DNA of 7,361 nt. It comes from an uncultured Nitrospinaceae bacterium. Its GTDB lineage: Bacteria > Nitrospinota > Nitrospinia > Nitrospinales > VA-1. Shown here one piece after another: positions 1 to 6,135 of this stretch. Below the pieces are notes generated by a model. It worked only from the letters and a program-made list of their open reading frames with translations, did not search any database and was not told where the DNA came from. Position 1 is the stretch's first letter; each line of letters starts with the position of its first letter. Made by a program: the position numbers and the translations under genes. The stretch spans positions 1 to 7,361 of the forward strand of contig CALJGH010000226.1 of NCBI GenBank assembly GCA_938073925.1, given 5' to 3'.

Positions 1-492
1 GTCGATGAGAAAACAGAAGTCGGACCTTTGATTCAGGAAAGGGAAGTAGAACGTATCCATAAATGGGTAGAAGAAGCCAAAGCTGGTGGTGGAAAAATTT
101 TAACGGGCGGCAAAAAAATTGGCAAAACCTGTTATGAGCCAACGGTTATTCTAAACCCACCGTACGATGCCAATGTCTCTCAATGTGAAATTTTCGGTCC
201 GGTCATCAACATCTATTCCTATAAAAACAGGGCAGATGCTATAAGGCTTGCCAATGATGTTCCTTTCTCATTCCAGGCGGCAGTTTTTACCAGCGATATC
301 AATGCCGCTCTGCAGTCGGCGAAGGATTTAAACGCGGCAGCAGTGATGATAAACGACCATACCGCATTTCGGGTCGACTGGATGCCATTTGCAGGAAGAA
401 AATCTTCCGGCCTCGGCGTCGGTGGAATTCTCCCCACCATGATTGAGATGACAGAAGAAAAATTAATTGTGTTCAGATCAAAGTTGATTTAA
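1..492 (+). CDS. Aldehyde dehydrogenase family protein, C-terminal part (5' end outside window)
   Basis: NAD(P)-dependent aldehyde dehydrogenases oxidise aldehydes to carboxylates in the cytoplasm. The frame is open from the first base, so only the last 163 residues are present. Family landmarks are visible in order: VGPLI (codons 7-11), a GG-rich loop, EIFGPV (codons 63-68, the Glu that in this family contacts the cofactor ribose), the AND...AAVFT segment, and the C-terminal MINDHTAFRVDWMPFAG then KSSGLG block ending in an EMTEEKLIVF tail. The catalytic Cys and general-base Glu lie upstream of the window, so activity and substrate cannot be judged. The tail recalls lactaldehyde, succinate-semialdehyde or glyceraldehyde-3-phosphate type members, but I would not choose between them. 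The gene ends with TAA and converges on the next gene with a 16 bp gap in which I see no terminator hairpin. Confidence 0.93.
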   Translation, partial: VDEKTEVGPLIQEREVERIHKWVEEAKAGGGKILTGGKKIGKTCYEPTVILNPPYDANVSQCEIFGPVINIYSYKNRADAIRLANDVPFSFQAAVFTSDINAALQSAKDLNAAAVMINDHTAFRVDWMPFAGRKSSGLGVGGILPTMIEMTEEKLIVFRSKLI

Positions 493-508
493 ATAATGAT
501 AAAATGGG

Positions 509-1858
509 CTATTTCATATCCGCGGCGCATCTAAATCCTGTTCCATCAGACCGCAACTGAAAATGCGAGTCCATTCGATTTGCCATTCTCATTTCAGATG
601 CTTTTTTATTCCAGCTACCGCCTCGATTGACTTTCTGCGTTATAGAATAGGAACCAACACAATCAACCCCACTACAAGCATTGAGTTCGGGCCGTGATCC
701 TCTAGGATTTTTTTCGGGACTAATTAGATAAAAATTTTCATTTACCGGCATCCAGTCAAAAACCCATTCACCGACATTGCCAGCCATATCATAAAGTCCA
801 TACGGGTTCGGCGGAAAAGAACCTACTGGAGCTGTATTTTTAAAACCGTCCTTTAAGTTCGCATCGCGGGAATTCAGATCGCACTCGCTATCACAGAAGT
901 TGGCCTCTTTCCCTATCACAGCATCTCCCCAATAATATTCGCTTGTTGTTCCCGCCCGAGCGGCGAACTCCCATTCCGCTTCTGTTGGCAAACGATGTCC
1001 TTGTTTTTGGCAATAATCTCGTGCATCTTCCCAGGAAACGCTGTCAGTCGGCAAATCTGCTCCAGGAAACTGAGAAGGATTATTCTTCATGATATTTTGA
1101 AAGAATTTTTGTCGGACTTCATATTTCCCAATCTTGAAGGAAGACAAGCATACCTTATGAGCTGGTCGTTCATCAGGACCTCCCAAGTCGCTTCCCATTT
1201 GAAAACAACCTTCATTAATTACAACCATTTCATCGGTTGGTTTTTCCTGAGTTGCCGAGATTGTCATTTTCTGCACCACTGTTTTCAGAGCGGTCACTTG
1301 CTCACGAGTCGCAGTAGGAATGCCATTGTATTGGATTCGGTGTCTGCTTTTGGGCAACAATTCCATTTTACCCGAGCCCATAATAAAAACTCGGAAATGA
1401 GGAACCGGGCCTATCGCATCGTCCTTTACAAATTGACTAATATCCTCATCAACATGGTCTGCATCAACATAACCCGATTCATCAAGAACCATGACCGTTT
1501 CATCCACCAGCTCTGCCTTGCGACCCCTCGAATCTCCTTTTACAAACACAAGGATAGTTCGACCTCGAGATTCTGGCATAGCAAGAATTTTATCGAGTAG
1601 CATTTCCGCCTCTTGAAATTTTTCCAATTTTATTTTTGTATCTGCTTGAGCGCGGAGAACTTTATAGTTATCAGGATCTTTTTCAAGCACCTGTCTAAAA
1701 CTTGTTTCTGCCTCCTGATACTTACCCGAAGCAAAAGCCTTCTCACCATTCGCAAAAATTTTATCTATATCCTGCGCATGCAATACCACAGACGAAAACA
1801 ATAAAATTAGGAGCTGCGCAATCGATACTGTAATTAATTTTTTTGATAACTTTTTCAT
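509..1858 (-). CDS. Secreted TPR plus FGE/SUMF1-like domain protein, catalytic cysteines absent
   Basis: A 449-residue protein. Residues 1-29 are a Sec signal peptide (basic MKKLSKK, hydrophobic core, then LHAQ), so it is exported. Residues about 31-98 form two TPR-like helical repeats (KYQEAETSFRQVLEKDPDN is typical). Residues about 100-205 are a region I do not recognise. Residues about 209-448 are an FGE-sulfatase domain: MVVINEGCFQMGS, DERPAHKV, RLPTEAEWE (289-297), GLYDMAGNVGEW (354-365), RGGSW (412-416) and GFRCA near the end. True formylglycine-generating enzymes have two cysteines after GGS(W/Y) (human Cys336 and Cys341). The matching positions here are Lys418 and Met423, so sulfatase activation is unlikely. 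A ligand-binding or structural role, as in many bacterial FGE-like proteins, is more probable (inference). The ATG at 1858 is preferred over an in-frame GTG at 1924 because it starts the signal peptide and has an AGGA element 8 nt upstream. Confidence 0.9.
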   Translation of the reverse strand: MKKLSKKLITVSIAQLLILLFSSVVLHAQDIDKIFANGEKAFASGKYQEAETSFRQVLEKDPDNYKVLRAQADTKIKLEKFQEAEMLLDKILAMPESRGRTILVFVKGDSRGRKAELVDETVMVLDESGYVDADHVDEDISQFVKDDAIGPVPHFRVFIMGSGKMELLPKSRHRIQYNGIPTATREQVTALKTVVQKMTISATQEKPTDEMVVINEGCFQMGSDLGGPDERPAHKVCLSSFKIGKYEVRQKFFQNIMKNNPSQFPGADLPTDSVSWEDARDYCQKQGHRLPTEAEWEFAARAGTTSEYYWGDAVIGKEANFCDSECDLNSRDANLKDGFKNTAPVGSFPPNPYGLYDMAGNVGEWVFDWMPVNENFYLISPEKNPRGSRPELNACSGVDCVGSYSITQKVNRGGSWNKKASEMRMANRMDSHFQLRSDGTGFRCAADMK

Positions 1859-1870
1859 TTTGGAATTCCT
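1859..1870 (-). promoter_or_regulatory. Ribosome binding site deciding the start of the FGE-like gene
   Basis: On the minus strand AGGA (complement of 1867-1870) sits 8 nt before the ATG at 1858, with a second AAAGGA slightly further upstream. This supports the ATG start. The GTG at 1924 has its purine run directly abutting it and would place about 22 extra residues before an obvious signal peptide. Confidence 0.6.
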
Positions 1871-1967
1871 ATCCTTTAGCATTTTCAAAAGTCGCAGGCC
1901 ATAAAAACACAAAAGCCGTGCCACCTCCCTCTATAGGTTAAACCCTGATAGAACTATTTGCATCTTT

Positions 1968-2006
1968 CACCAGTATTTAACAATATACTATCACACACCA
2001 GTATTT
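1968..2006. repeat. Short direct repeat CACCAGTATTT, two copies 28 bp apart
   Basis: The 11-mer CACCAGTATTT occurs at 1968-1978 and again at 1996-2006, separated by 17 bp. The second copy covers the last codons of the dead histidine kinase fragment (N-T-G). It may mark a small duplication or deletion junction created during decay. It is short, so chance is possible. Confidence 0.4.
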
Positions 2007-2400
2007 TTAAATTTATCTCCCGCATCCAGAATTTGGAACATTTGAAAAATATTTTCATGGTATTTAGGTGCCATACCCGGTCCATTGTCCTCAACTGTGA
2101 ATAAAAAAAATTCACCTTTTCTCTGCGATGAAATTACCACCTTTTTCTTCACACTCGAATTATGCTTGATAGCATTACCTATCAAATTTGATCTTCCCAT
2201 CTACATCATACTTCTGTCTCTTTGCGTGAGGCACTTTGGGTAACCACTCTAGGTCTTGAATATAATTTTGATTTCTTATAATAAATTCTGCAAAAATACG
2301 GAATTCTTCGCGGCTAACAAAATTTGAAGATCGAAAAGAACACAGATCCAGCAACCAAAAAAGCGATTAGCAAAATAATTTTTGCTTGCTTTGCGATAAT
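1991..2400 (-). pseudogene. Decayed CHASE-domain sensor histidine kinase (remnant)
   Basis: Three pieces of a membrane sensor kinase appear in the right order but in three reading frames. From about 2385 to 2317 a frame encodes a membrane helix (AKIILLIAFLVAGSVFFSIF) that then hits a stop. From about 2330 to 2196 another frame reads SREEFRIF, then LEWLPKVPHAKRQKY, which matches the conserved core of CHASE extracellular sensor domains (the v.r.eF...leW.prV....R pattern). From 2200 to 1991 a third frame gives a HATPase_c fragment: N box NLIGNAIKHN, G1 box EDNGPGM, F box ENIFQMFQIL, then K-N-T-G-V and a stop where the GxGLGL motif should follow. The second membrane helix, most of CHASE and the phospho-acceptor His domain are missing, so it cannot signal. 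An intact kinase would have been several hundred residues long. No start codon or ribosome binding site is visible. Confidence 0.8.
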
Positions 2401-2543
2401 ATAAAGAACGTTATAAATTTAACGAAAAACAGCCTTAGGATCTACTTGCATTCTATTATTAATTATAGTTTAGCAGGGGATTACATAAAAAAGGTTAAAA
2501 GAGTTTCTTTTGTCCAAGCACTTAAAATCCACTAAACTTTCAA

Positions 2544-2921
2544 ATGAATTATAATTCTTTCAAAAAAACAATTTTTAGATATGCACTGATACTTTTACTA
2601 TTAACATCTAGTTGCGCCAATATCGACGAAGACCCTCTGGTTCTTCGTGTCGGGGCAGAACCTTCTGCAAAAATGCGGAATGACAATGGCATTGAACATT
2701 ATAAGGCGGGTAGAAATTTTGATGCGCTCTTACAATTCAATCAGGCAAACATGGCAGACCCTACTTCCGGAGAAATCCATTTCAATTTAGGACTGGCTCT
2801 TTGGAAAGAAAATAAAAAGGAAAAATCGGCCAAGCATTTCAAACAGGCGCGAAAGATGGCAAAAGGGAATCCATTAATTCTAGAATCACTTTTTATAAAC
2901 AAAGTTTTGAAGGATAATTAA
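2544..2921 (+). CDS. Small TPR-like lipoprotein
   Basis: A 125-residue protein. A basic N-terminus (K7, K8, R12) precedes a leucine-rich core and the lipobox LTSSC, with Cys24 as the predicted lipidation site, so the mature protein should be anchored in the cell envelope. Residues about 45-108 (NGIEHYKAGRNFDALLQFNQ, then IHFNLGLALW, then EKSAKHFKQARKM) form two TPR-type helix pairs, suggesting a protein-protein scaffold role. I do not recognise a specific family. I see no strong Shine-Dalgarno before the ATG, which lies in an A/T-rich leader, so the start rests on the signal sequence. It is transcribed away from the dead kinase. A terminator lies 84 bp past its stop, making it a likely single-gene unit. 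Confidence 0.8.
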   Translation: MNYNSFKKTIFRYALILLLLTSSCANIDEDPLVLRVGAEPSAKMRNDNGIEHYKAGRNFDALLQFNQANMADPTSGEIHFNLGLALWKENKKEKSAKHFKQARKMAKGNPLILESLFINKVLKDN

Positions 2922-2956
2922 AGTTTAACTCTATCACAAAAATGTCCGCACACCGC

Positions 2957-2998
2957 TAACTGTATATTCGATAGTCACCATTTGCATATACAGAGTTA
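2957..2998. repeat. Imperfect inverted repeat between lipoprotein and nuclease-like genes
   Basis: CTGTATAT (2960-2967) is perfectly complementary to ATATACAG (2986-2993) across an 18 nt loop. Allowing a 2 nt bulge, the arms extend to TAACTGTATAT and ATATACAGAGTTA. No T-run follows, so it is not an obvious terminator. It may be an operator or an RNA hairpin in the 3' region of the lipoprotein transcript. Confidence 0.45.
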
Positions 2999-3004
2999 TC
3001 AAAT

Positions 3005-3026
3005 AAAACGGGGTCGATCCCCTTTT
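3005..3026 (+). terminator. Rho-independent terminator after the lipoprotein gene
   Basis: AAAA-c-GGGG (3005-3013), loop TCGAT, then CCCC-TTTT (3019-3026) forms a GC-tipped hairpin with one bulged C and a T-run on its 3' side. It is symmetrical and could also act on minus-strand transcripts. Confidence 0.65.
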
Positions 3027-3068
3027 CAGTTTAAACTGCCATTTGATAACCATTTGAATAAACGTTTA
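3027..3068. promoter_or_regulatory. Two perfect palindromes upstream of the nuclease-like gene
   Basis: CAGTTTAAACTG (3027-3038) is a perfect 12 bp palindrome directly abutting the terminator. TAAACGTTTA (3059-3068) is a perfect 10 bp palindrome 14 bp before the ATG at 3083. CCATTTGATAA and CCATTTGAATAA repeat in tandem between them (from 3039 and 3050). Such symmetry is typical of dimeric regulator sites, but no regulator gene is nearby, so the operator role is inference. I see no convincing -35/-10 pair here. Confidence 0.35.
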
Positions 3069-3082
3069 ACGCCCCAGATAAA

Positions 3083-4174
3083 ATGAAAGTAATCTCACCT
3101 TCAGAAATCTCCCCAGAGCTACTAGAGTTACTACAAAAGAAAAAGGTTGTAGAAGAGCAACGCATTGCACAGCACGGTTTTGGAAAACCTATCATATCGA
3201 CTGAGTTTAACGGAAGACGATTTGTGGAAATCGGCAATGACATTTTTGATACTGGAAATTGCAAAACCTTTCATGAAGTGCTTCCTGTATATCTTAGGGT
3301 GCTTTTAGGCGAGGAGTGGATGAAGAAAGAATTTGAAAAAGAGTTGGCAACTCGACATCCAATACTCCAATGGCACAACGCTATCATTGCCTATCAGAGG
3401 AAAAACATACAAGCCCCTGGTAAAACTCAAACTGCTTCTACCTTAGGAGCAATATCTGCTTTATTAGATCTTTCTTATAATCTCTACCTCATGGCTCATA
3501 ACTCAGAGTTGCAGGAAAAACTAATTAAGCGACTAAAAGATCTTAATCAATTTTTGGGAGCCCATTATGAGACACAAGTAGCCGCATTTTGCATACAAGC
3601 AGGATTTGAAATAACCCTTGAGGATGAAGATGATCCCAACTCCACTCACTGCGAATTTACGGCGACAAATATTAAGAATGGTCGAAAATTTTCCGTTGAA
3701 GCCAAAGCTAGAACCCATGGTAAAAATTCAGGAGCAATCTCCAGCCAGCTATACAGCGCGCTAAAGAAAAGCGCGGAACACGAAAGAATTATTTTCATAA
3801 ATATAAACAGCCCTGAAAAAACTAAAGACCTCGAGTCAGCCAAATGGAAACATGAAGCTATCGCCTCTATTAGAGGCGCTGAAACAAGGCTCAAGATAAA
3901 AGGGAACGATGCTCCTCCCGCTTATGTTTTACTGACAAACCAGCAAAATACTTGCAACTTAAATGATATTGGGTTTGATACAGGAGCCATCCCTGAAAGC
4001 TTTAAAATTCCAGACTTTCGAGTTGATTATCCTTTTGCTAGCTTAAAGGAGGCTATTGATTCTAGGGATAGACATAAAGAAGTAACAGACATATTCAAAG
4101 CTATTAAAAGACATCATAAAATTCCTTCCACATTTGACGGAGAAATTTCTGAGAACTTACCCAAAACATTATGA
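3083..4174 (+). CDS. Putative PD-(D/E)XK-like nuclease-fold protein, probably frameshifted at its 3' end
   Basis: A 363-residue protein that I do not recognise as a named family. Residues 1-150 look alpha-helical and carry no clear motif. Residues 160-240 have the pattern of a PD-(D/E)XK nuclease core: a helix with Glu163 (HYETQVAAFCIQAGF), a strand with an acidic residue (Glu191 in HCEF), a short hairpin, then VEAKAR with Glu206 and Lys208 as the ExK pair, a helix (SSQLYSALKKS) and a hydrophobic strand (RIIFININ). In that superfamily these residues bind metal and cut nucleic acid, so a DNA- or RNA-cleaving role is plausible but unproven. No signal peptide or membrane helix is visible, so it should be cytoplasmic. 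The gene stands alone, with no methyltransferase or partner alongside. No strong ribosome binding site precedes the ATG. In an A4 run (4163-4166) the frame leaves ...ENLPK for K-T-L-stop. Dropping one A continues 24 residues (HYDELIDMSQLVKLYSEGF...) to a TAA at 4239-4241, giving 385 residues. Confidence 0.75.
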   Translation: MKVISPSEISPELLELLQKKKVVEEQRIAQHGFGKPIISTEFNGRRFVEIGNDIFDTGNCKTFHEVLPVYLRVLLGEEWMKKEFEKELATRHPILQWHNAIIAYQRKNIQAPGKTQTASTLGAISALLDLSYNLYLMAHNSELQEKLIKRLKDLNQFLGAHYETQVAAFCIQAGFEITLEDEDDPNSTHCEFTATNIKNGRKFSVEAKARTHGKNSGAISSQLYSALKKSAEHERIIFININSPEKTKDLESAKWKHEAIASIRGAETRLKIKGNDAPPAYVLLTNQQNTCNLNDIGFDTGAIPESFKIPDFRVDYPFASLKEAIDSRDRHKEVTDIFKAIKRHHKIPSTFDGEISENLPKTL

Positions 4175-4241
4175 TGAATTAATTGATATGTCTCAGCTTG
4201 TAAAACTATACTCTGAAGGCTTCCATGTAATGACAACATAA

Positions 4242-4501
4242 AGACAGAGAGACTGAAATCTTAAAGCCAAAAATTCAACCTCAATATCCTAATATCCACT
4301 ATTGACCGAACGAAGATATGTCGCTTTCCGACTGCCATTTCAACTGGTCGATGCAAAACATGCGTTAAAATGTTGAACTGGTGTTTCAAAGTTTGAGGCA
4401 ATGAGCTGGAAGCCCTCTCAATAGGCCCGGGTTGCGGGGGAGAAACCAGATAATGGTCGGTCTAGCCTGGAACACGGTTAATATGCTAAATTGCCCACTT
4501 C
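4242..4501. other. Gene-free stretch, no recognised feature
   Basis: No gene with family support is seen. Small inverted repeats exist, such as GTCG-CTTTC-CGAC (4320-4332) and CCCG-GGTTG-CGGG near 4428-4440, and AACTGGT occurs twice (near 4342 and 4376). On the minus strand two short frames (4475-4386, then 4386-4261) read as plausible protein and could be joined by a single-base shift, hinting at a decayed gene or element. I cannot identify it. Confidence 0.4.
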
Positions 4502-4510
4502 TGCTATAAT
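4502..4510 (+). promoter_or_regulatory. Perfect extended -10 promoter element (TGCTATAAT)
   Basis: TG-n-TATAAT is the full extended -10 consensus for the housekeeping sigma factor. Extended -10 promoters can work without a good -35, and none is obvious here. The predicted start of transcription is about 4517, leading into the T-poor region. The same TGnTATAAT form precedes the DAHP synthase gene. Confidence 0.5.
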
Positions 4511-4516
4511 CCCGGT

Positions 4517-5020
4517 CAAATTTACAACTCGAATAAAGGCTTCACTTGTCCTTGTCATCGTCCCAGTTGATTTCGGAATGCAAATGAGAGATGGTGTCCG
4601 AAAGGGGGGTTCTGCTGAGACCGAAAGCAAATGAACTTAGAACAGGTTTTGCAGACCACCTACAAAACGAAGCAGGCACAGAACAAGTGTAACCACGAGA
4701 CCAAGAAGTGTCCAAACAAAGAACCGGTAACTTCAAACGAGAGATCAAAAACAAAAACACACGCAAAATGGAGAAGCACGAAAATGACAAAAGAATACAT
4801 ACAGAAACATAGTAACAATGGTGAGAAAGGGAAGGGTAAGACTTTAGGACAGAAACAGGTAGAGCAGATGCAGGGCACACGCGAGATGTCAAACGAAGAA
4901 CGAAAACAAAGCAGAAAAAAAAATAATAAAGAGAGTAAAGGGCCAGACGATACCCACAGGAACATAACCTAAACAAATGTCCTAATGGCATGAGTCAAGC
5001 TCATACTCTCCGGAATGAGC
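4517..5020 (+). other. T-poor, A-rich non-genic region; candidate untranslated RNA
   Basis: From about 4621 to 4980 the + strand has about 11% T (40 of 360 bases by hand count), and in places A exceeds 50%. Because every stop codon on either strand requires a T on this strand, long frames open on both strands (for example a 113-codon + frame at 4631-4972 and a 149-codon minus frame at 4991-4542). They look like by-products of composition: the + product is a Lys/Asn/Glu/Gln/Thr-rich chain with no hydrophobic core, and the T content does not vary by codon position. The 5' part holds a stem TTTCGGA (4571-4577) / TCCGAAA (4597-4603) and a second CCGAAA at 4621-4626 that could compete for it. An 18-codon frame (4578-4634) overlaps the ATG at 4631 as ATGA. 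An extended -10 lies just upstream. A structured or purine-rich RNA is possible. A real but odd basic protein cannot be excluded. Confidence 0.35.
4990..5020. repeat. Three-armed hairpin set with mutually exclusive pairings
   Basis: ATGAG (4990-4994), GCTCAT (4999-5004) and ATGAGC (5015-5020). The central arm can pair with the left arm (5 bp, loop TCAAG) or with the right arm (6 bp, loop of 10). Seven T residues follow at 5039-5045, rather far for a canonical terminator. It may close the transcript from the T-poor region just ahead of the DAHP synthase promoter. Confidence 0.4.
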
Positions 5021-5052
5021 AATCTATCAAAAATTTAATTTTTTTATCGAAA

Positions 5053-5061
5053 TGTTATAAT
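5053..5061 (+). promoter_or_regulatory. Extended -10 promoter of the DAHP synthase gene (TGTTATAAT)
   Basis: TG-n-TATAAT lies 33 bp upstream of the ATG at 5095. The -35 region is poor (TTTAAT near 5034-5039). Transcription should begin near 5068, giving a short leader with AAGG (5082-5085) 9 nt before the start codon as the ribosome binding site. Confidence 0.7.
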
Positions 5062-5094
5062 ATCTCAACTTAACTCAATTCAAGGTTATTTGTT

Positions 5095-6123
5095 ATGATT
5101 ATAGTAATGTCGCCGAGCGCCACTCCCGAGCAGGTAGAAAAGGTAGAGAAAACCATTCAGGAACTGGGTTACACGCCGCATGAAATCGCCGGAGTAGAAC
5201 GCAAAGTAATCGGCGCGGTGGGTGACGAACGCGGCAAAGACAGATTGCAAGCCCTTGAGACGATGGCAGGAGTAGAAAGCGTCTTTCCCATTTTGAAACC
5301 TTATAAACTTGCCAGCCGCGAAGTCAAATCCATCAACTCAGTAATACAAGCAGATGGAGTTTCAGTTGGAGGAGAAGAAATTGCCATTATCGCTGGACCT
5401 TGTTCGGTAGAAAGTAAAGATCAGATTTGCACCACTGCAAAGCTTGTAAAAGAAGCCGGTGCAAATTTTCTTCGAGGTGGTGCTTACAAACCACGCACCT
5501 CACCTTATAGTTTTCAAGGCATGGAAGAAGATGGCCTCAAATTACTGGCAGATGCCAAAGAAGCATCGGGGCTACCCATCGTCACTGAAATTATGAACCC
5601 AAGAGAAATTGATCTGGTTATGAAATACGCAGACATACTGCAAGTGGGTGCCCGGAATATGCAAAACTTTTCTTTATTAAAAGAATTGGGTAGGGTGAAT
5701 AAACCGATTCTATTAAAACGCGGCATGATGAACACCATCAAAGAGTTTTTGATGTCAGCGGAGTATGTTTTGTCAGAGGGGAACAGTGATGTAATCCTTT
5801 GTGAGAGGGGCATTCGAACTTTTGAGACAGCAACTCGGAACACCCTCGATATAAGCTGCATACCGGTTCTTAAAAAGGAGACGCATTTACCGGTTCTTAT
5901 TGATCCCAGCCATGCCACCGGTCATTGGGATATGGTGGAATCCATGTCCCGAGCTTCCATTGCCGCCGGGGCCGATGGCTTGATCATTGAGGTTCATCCC
6001 GACCCCGTAAAAGCATTTTCAGACGGACCGCAATCCCTAAAGCCTTCCAAATTTTCCCGCCTTATGAAAAACCTACGCCCTTTTGCAGAATTAATGGGGC
6101 GCGCCCTGAGATCCACCTCATAA
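5095..6123 (+). CDS. aroF: 3-deoxy-7-phosphoheptulonate (DAHP) synthase, type Ibeta with N-terminal regulatory domain
   Basis: Condenses phosphoenolpyruvate with erythrose 4-phosphate to form DAHP, the committed step of the shikimate route to aromatic amino acids. The protein has 342 residues. Residues 1-70 (MIIVMSPSATPEQVEKV, then RKVIGAVGDERG) are the ferredoxin-like (ACT-like) regulatory domain seen in Thermotoga-type enzymes, where it mediates feedback inhibition. Residues about 80-335 are the TIM barrel: AGPCSVES (Cys103), RGGAYKPRTSPYSFQG, GARNMQN (185-191), LLKRG, DPSHATGH (His273), IIEVHPDP (Glu299) and SDGPQSL (Asp310). Cys103, His273, Glu299 and Asp310 match the four metal ligands of the family, so the enzyme should be active. 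The length and start are normal for the subfamily. It has its own promoter. The following gene lies 114 bp downstream, so co-transcription is possible but not shown. Confidence 0.96.
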   Translation: MIIVMSPSATPEQVEKVEKTIQELGYTPHEIAGVERKVIGAVGDERGKDRLQALETMAGVESVFPILKPYKLASREVKSINSVIQADGVSVGGEEIAIIAGPCSVESKDQICTTAKLVKEAGANFLRGGAYKPRTSPYSFQGMEEDGLKLLADAKEASGLPIVTEIMNPREIDLVMKYADILQVGARNMQNFSLLKELGRVNKPILLKRGMMNTIKEFLMSAEYVLSEGNSDVILCERGIRTFETATRNTLDISCIPVLKKETHLPVLIDPSHATGHWDMVESMSRASIAAGADGLIIEVHPDPVKAFSDGPQSLKPSKFSRLMKNLRPFAELMGRALRSTS

Positions 6124-6135
6124 AATCGCCCGCCT

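Noticed and set aside
995..1600. A 201-codon + strand frame
   Set aside because: It is antisense to the well-supported FGE-like gene, shows no motif, and its residues are those expected from the complement of that gene.
1859..1924. GTG start at 1924 that would extend the FGE-like protein by 22 residues
   Set aside because: The purine run abuts the GTG with no spacing, and the extension would put a basic segment before a clear signal peptide that has its own well-spaced AGGA.
3055..3080. Integron attC-like GTTTAAC/GTTAAC core before the nuclease-like gene
   Set aside because: The sequence does not fit GTTRRRY and there is no matching complementary core at the expected spacing.
3035..4340. 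10 bp direct repeat ACTGCCATTT at 3035-3044 and 4331-4340 bracketing the nuclease-like gene
   Set aside because: Tempting as attachment or target-site repeats, but several identical 10-mers are expected by chance in a 7 kb window and the flanks diverge at once.
4542..4991. Minus-strand frame of 149 codons and a second minus frame at 4660-4965, both rich in Phe, Leu, Ser and Cys
   Set aside because: They lie in the T-poor region, where every stop codon on either strand is depleted by composition. No family motif and no ribosome binding site are seen, and they overlap each other and a + frame.
4242..5094. CRISPR array or tandem repeat
   Set aside because: I looked for regularly spaced identical units and found none; the A-rich stretch is not periodic.
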